Source of the DNA: Cytophaga sp. FL35
Lineage (GTDB): Bacteria > Bacteroidota > Bacteroidia > Flavobacteriales > Flavobacteriaceae
DNA: 64,000 nt
Direction: 5' to 3'
NCBI RefSeq assembly: GCF_014349235.1
Contig: NZ_JACSOH010000008.1
Span: forward strand, 120,410 to 184,409
The translations under genes and the position numbers were made by a program. Below are positions 61,869-64,000 of this stretch, one piece after another (position 1 is the stretch's first letter; each line of letters begins with the position of its first letter). The notes under the pieces were generated by a model. The model ran no database searches and was not told the origin of the DNA. It worked only from the letters and a program-made list of their open reading frames with translations.

Positions 61869-62573
61869 CTACCGTTTCAATTCAGTTTGAATCTCTTTAT
61901 TCAAATCGGTAATTTTCTTTTCTACTAGATTGTAATAATTTAAAACCCCTTTTCTATTAGCTTTGATTTTCCATAAATAGGTAAGAAACAATTTTTCGTC
62001 TATTTCAGATATTTTTAAAGGGAGAATGATTTTTTTTAGTGATTTTGTCTCGTCAAATTCAAAATTAGGAACTAGAATACGGTTTATCTCTTGAAAGTAA
62101 TTTTCTTGAAATTGAGTTTCAAAATACTCCTCTTCAAATTTTCTAAGAATCTCATATTCACTTTCATACATGGATATTATTTTGCTTCTCAAAGAGTCGT
62201 TGACAATTAATTCTAAACCTTTGGATTTTAGAGTTTCATAACCTGATCTGTTTTGAACAGAAAAAAAATCACGACTTAAATGAAAGTAATTGATAAGTAC
62301 GGAGTCAATGGAAATAGAATCATTTTGAATTAATAATTTTTTGAAAAAATCAACAGATTTAATTCCATTTTCGTGACCCAGTTTATTGACCTTTACATCT
62401 TCCAAGTCTTTTTGAAGACCATTAGCTATTTCTGTTAAAATTTTTTGCTCAGACTTTCTGTCCTTTCTGTTGTCATTCCAACTATTTAATGCAAAAGCTA
62501 AAATAACTGCTATAAAAATTGATAGAAATTCAAATGTGAACTTTTTCCAGAATTTGGGTTTGATACGCTTCAT
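61869..62573 (-). CDS. DUF6090-like membrane protein
   Basis: From ATG 62573 the product has 234 residues (MKRIKPKFWKKFTFEFLSIF); an in-frame start at 62606 would add 11. One membrane helix at about 13-33 (FEFLSIFIAVILAFALNSWNDNRKDRK) is followed by a long helical domain, as in DUF6090 proteins, which have no known function. Codon use is AT-rich compared with most of the window. Its upstream side carries the first copy of the intergenic repeat (62620-62784). Confidence 0.7.
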   Translation of the reverse strand: MKRIKPKFWKKFTFEFLSIFIAVILAFALNSWNDNRKDRKSEQKILTEIANGLQKDLEDVKVNKLGHENGIKSVDFFKKLLIQNDSISIDSVLINYFHLSRDFFSVQNRSGYETLKSKGLELIVNDSLRSKIISMYESEYEILRKFEEEYFETQFQENYFQEINRILVPNFEFDETKSLKKIILPLKISEIDEKLFLTYLWKIKANRKGVLNYYNLVEKKITDLNKEIQTELKR

Positions 62574-62619
62574 TAACTTTTTCAAAATTTGTACCAGCAC
62601 AGGCATTTGTGTAGCCGTG

Positions 62620-62784
62620 CCTTTAGTTTTTTGGTTGTCGTAACTAAAAGTACATAAAAAAGAAAAACGCTAAGGAGCACACCAGATTGCTTACCAACCA
62701 CAAAGAGCCCCTAAAAAGAGCTCAAAAGTGGTCGTTTTTTCGCCGTTAAAGGGGTTGTGCAACGGTTACTGGTGTTGTGACTAG
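62620..62784 (-). repeat. Cassette-like intergenic repeat, copy A
   Basis: About 165 bases that recur at 63386-63549. Shared blocks: 62620-62667 (47 of 48 bases identical to 63386-63433), 62674-62690 (16 of 17), and GTGCAACGGTTAC at 62757-62769. Between the second and third lies a hairpin (62705-62723) in the same place as in copy B. In gene direction the order is ACAAC motif, GTAACCGTTGCAC, hairpin, and AAAAAACTAAAGG. Confidence 0.75.
62705..62723 (-). terminator. Hairpin within repeat copy A
   Basis: On the minus strand GAGCTC and GGGGCTC pair (one G-T) around a T-rich loop. It lacks a long T-run, but corresponds to the better terminator in copy B. Confidence 0.45.
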
Positions 62785-62796
62785 TTTTTATTTTTT

Positions 62797-63345
62797 TCAA
62801 TCGTATCCAAAGTCAAATGTTCGAATGATTTCGTATTCTCGGTCAATCTCAATAAAGGTTTCAAAGTGCAAATAAATCCAATGTAATTCATCAAGTTTAT
62901 CAGAGTCTTCTTCAAACTGTTTTTTAGATAAAAACCAAACTCCATTTTTGAGATTAGTCCGCGACCAAAGTTGATTTTCTCCTTTGTCAATTAAAACCTG
63001 AGCATCTTCTCTATCGTCTTGCCAATCTTCATTTCTGAATTTGGCAAGCCATTTTTCAAATTCAGTTTTTGATTTCAAGAATTTGAAGTCCGAGATTTCA
63101 ATTTTCTCAATTTTATAAGGTCTTGAAAGGTTTTTAACAGCAACCTCCGTATCCTTGTCGTCCATTTCAGAATGATAAAGACTGTTTCCTAAAATTCTTG
63201 TTCCAATTAATCCTTTTAGAATTTCTTTATCCGTTAATCGGAAAATATCAGTTCCTGTCAATTGAAACTCATAAATCAGAAACCATTGGTGCTCTTTACA
63301 AATCGTATAAAAAAGGTTAAGCTTTATTTGAGATGGTTCTGTCAT
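62797..63345 (-). CDS. Protein of unknown function in a cassette-like position
   Basis: A 182-residue soluble protein, no signal peptide and no membrane helix. It starts MTEPSQIKLNLFYTICKEHQWFLIYEFQLTG and ends with an acidic region (DELHWIYLHFETFIEIDREYEIIRTFDFGYD). No motif was recognised. AT-rich. It is bounded on both sides by copies of the same 165-base repeat, each with its own hairpin, like a single-gene cassette. Confidence 0.65.
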   Translation of the reverse strand: MTEPSQIKLNLFYTICKEHQWFLIYEFQLTGTDIFRLTDKEILKGLIGTRILGNSLYHSEMDDKDTEVAVKNLSRPYKIEKIEISDFKFLKSKTEFEKWLAKFRNEDWQDDREDAQVLIDKGENQLWSRTNLKNGVWFLSKKQFEEDSDKLDELHWIYLHFETFIEIDREYEIIRTFDFGYD

Positions 63346-63385
63346 TTTTCAAATTTGCCACAACGCAGCCCTATACGTACACGTA

Positions 63386-63549
63386 CCTTTAGTTTTTTGG
63401 TTGCCGTAACTAAAAGTACATAAAAAAGAAAAATATTAGGGAGCACAACAGATTGCATATCTACATAAAAAAGCCCCGTAAAGAGGCTTATATGAATCCG
63501 TTTTGCTACCGATCAGGGGCTAGTGCAACGGTTACCTTTGTTGTACTTA
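63386..63549 (-). repeat. Cassette-like intergenic repeat, copy B
   Basis: Second copy of the repeat at 62620-62784, 164 bases. Blocks at 63386-63433, 63440-63456 and 63523-63535 match copy A. The flanks carry CACAACGC (63360-63366) and GTTGT (63540-63544), so in gene direction the unit begins with ACAAC and ends with GCGTTGTG, an inverted pair. Confidence 0.75.
63471..63489 (-). terminator. Terminator within repeat copy B
   Basis: On the minus strand AAGCCTC and GGGGCTT pair (one T-G) around TTTAC, with TTTTTT after it. It ends the transcript of the gene at 63553. Confidence 0.65.
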
Positions 63550-63552
63550 GTG

Positions 63553-64000
63553 CTAATCATCTTTATGTATAACTCCACTAATTTTTTCAATATCATTTTT
63601 CAATTCATTAGAGAAATTAGGCCAATTAAAATAATTAGTTCTCAGGTTAGCGATTTGCCATTGCTTGTCTAAATATTCTCTAAAAATTTTTGCTCTTTCC
63701 AACCTTTCTTTTATTTGCATGGTATTCTGGATTTGATCTCTATCATCAGAATCAAATATTGGAGTATCTGCTATCATAGCATCAACATATGTAAAAGAAT
63801 TTGATAGAAATCTTAAATGATAAATTGCTAAGTTGGTTGCTCGAATATTCAATTCATTGTTTTGAATTGATAGTTTATCACCTTTTTGAGAAGTTTCAAA
63901 AATATTTTTAGAATAGGCAAAGTTAAGTAGACTATCAATTTGATTTGGATTAAAACCTACACCTTGCATATAGCTAAAAACTTCTTTAATAGTTATAAAT
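63553..64000 (-). CDS. Partial gene, C-terminal part of a protein of unknown function
   Basis: The frame is open to the window edge: codons before the Met at 63969 read FITIKEVFSY with no stop, so the true start lies outside. At least 148 residues are seen. QGVGFNPNQIDSLLNFAYSKNIFETS (after the edge) looks like a winged-helix end such as closes some P-loop NTPases, but no NTPase motif is visible here. Ends DIEKISGVIHKDD. The repeat copy B follows directly. Confidence 0.6.
   Translation of the reverse strand, partial: FITIKEVFSYMQGVGFNPNQIDSLLNFAYSKNIFETSQKGDKLSIQNNELNIRATNLAIYHLRFLSNSFTYVDAMIADTPIFDSDDRDQIQNTMQIKERLERAKIFREYLDKQWQIANLRTNYFNWPNFSNELKNDIEKISGVIHKDD

Noticed and set aside
62620..63549. 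The intergenic repeats as classical integron attC sites
   Set aside because: No clear RYYYAAC/GTTRRRY pair could be placed and no integron integrase is visible, so I keep the broader term cassette-like.
1..64000. tRNA, rRNA, CRISPR arrays and insertion sequences
   Set aside because: Looked for on both strands; no cloverleaf ends with CCA context, no rRNA core sequence, no regular repeat-spacer pattern and no transposase were recognised.

Overview
The window looks like chromosomal DNA of a marine member of the Flavobacteriaceae (Bacteroidota), perhaps close to Maribacter, Zobellia or Arenibacter. The evidence is the gliding-motility pair gldB-gldC, a DAHP synthase fused to chorismate mutase, paired DUF3857 transglutaminase-fold proteins, a primase without zinc ligands, promoters of the TAnnTTTG type, almost no Shine-Dalgarno signals, frequent TTG starts, and polysaccharide-directed enzymes (a GH115 alpha-glucuronidase and a sulfatase). 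The genus is an inference.

Layout. 0-9 kb: core metabolism and housekeeping on the plus strand (DAHP synthase/chorismate mutase, rsgA, dtd, two DUF3857 proteins, a MazG-type pyrophosphohydrolase, aroA). 9-15 kb: accessory enzymes (GH115, SdpI-like, OsmC, thioesterase, serine hydrolase, and a frameshifted lipoprotein). 15-21 kb: queA, rlmN, a polyprenyl synthase, and an ECF sigma operon with its own sigma-E-like promoter. 21-31 kb: small membrane proteins, an AraC regulator, a PQQ-type sugar dehydrogenase, dnaG, a response regulator without its phospho-acceptor Asp, nadE, gldB-gldC and a cytochrome c. 31-43 kb: a cupin/TetR divergon with two matching operators, an acyl-CoA dehydrogenase, a DUF4242/cyclase-like/AraC fusion, a pirin-GNAT-pirin group, and a run with a sulfatase, a serine hydrolase and a sugar isomerase.

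44.8-51.1 kb: a curli (functional amyloid) operon on the minus strand, in the order major curlin with about 20 repeats, CsgB-like minor curlin, CsgE with an extra N-terminal domain, CsgF, CsgG with an extra C-terminal beta-barrel, and a beta-propeller lipoprotein. A strong hairpin with a T-tract lies between the major curlin and the rest and could set stoichiometry. 51.7-61.8 kb: mixed accessory genes (DUF2805, PhoD phosphatase, oxidoreductase/Crp group, beta-propeller glycosidase-like lipoprotein, DinB, esterase, SnoaL, alpha/beta hydrolase, Vat-type acetyltransferase). 61.9-64 kb: an AT-rich, cassette-like stretch in which single genes of unknown function are separated by two copies of a roughly 165-bp intergenic repeat with its own terminator hairpin. 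This is the most unusual structure in the window. No rRNA, tRNA, CRISPR array or insertion sequence was recognised.
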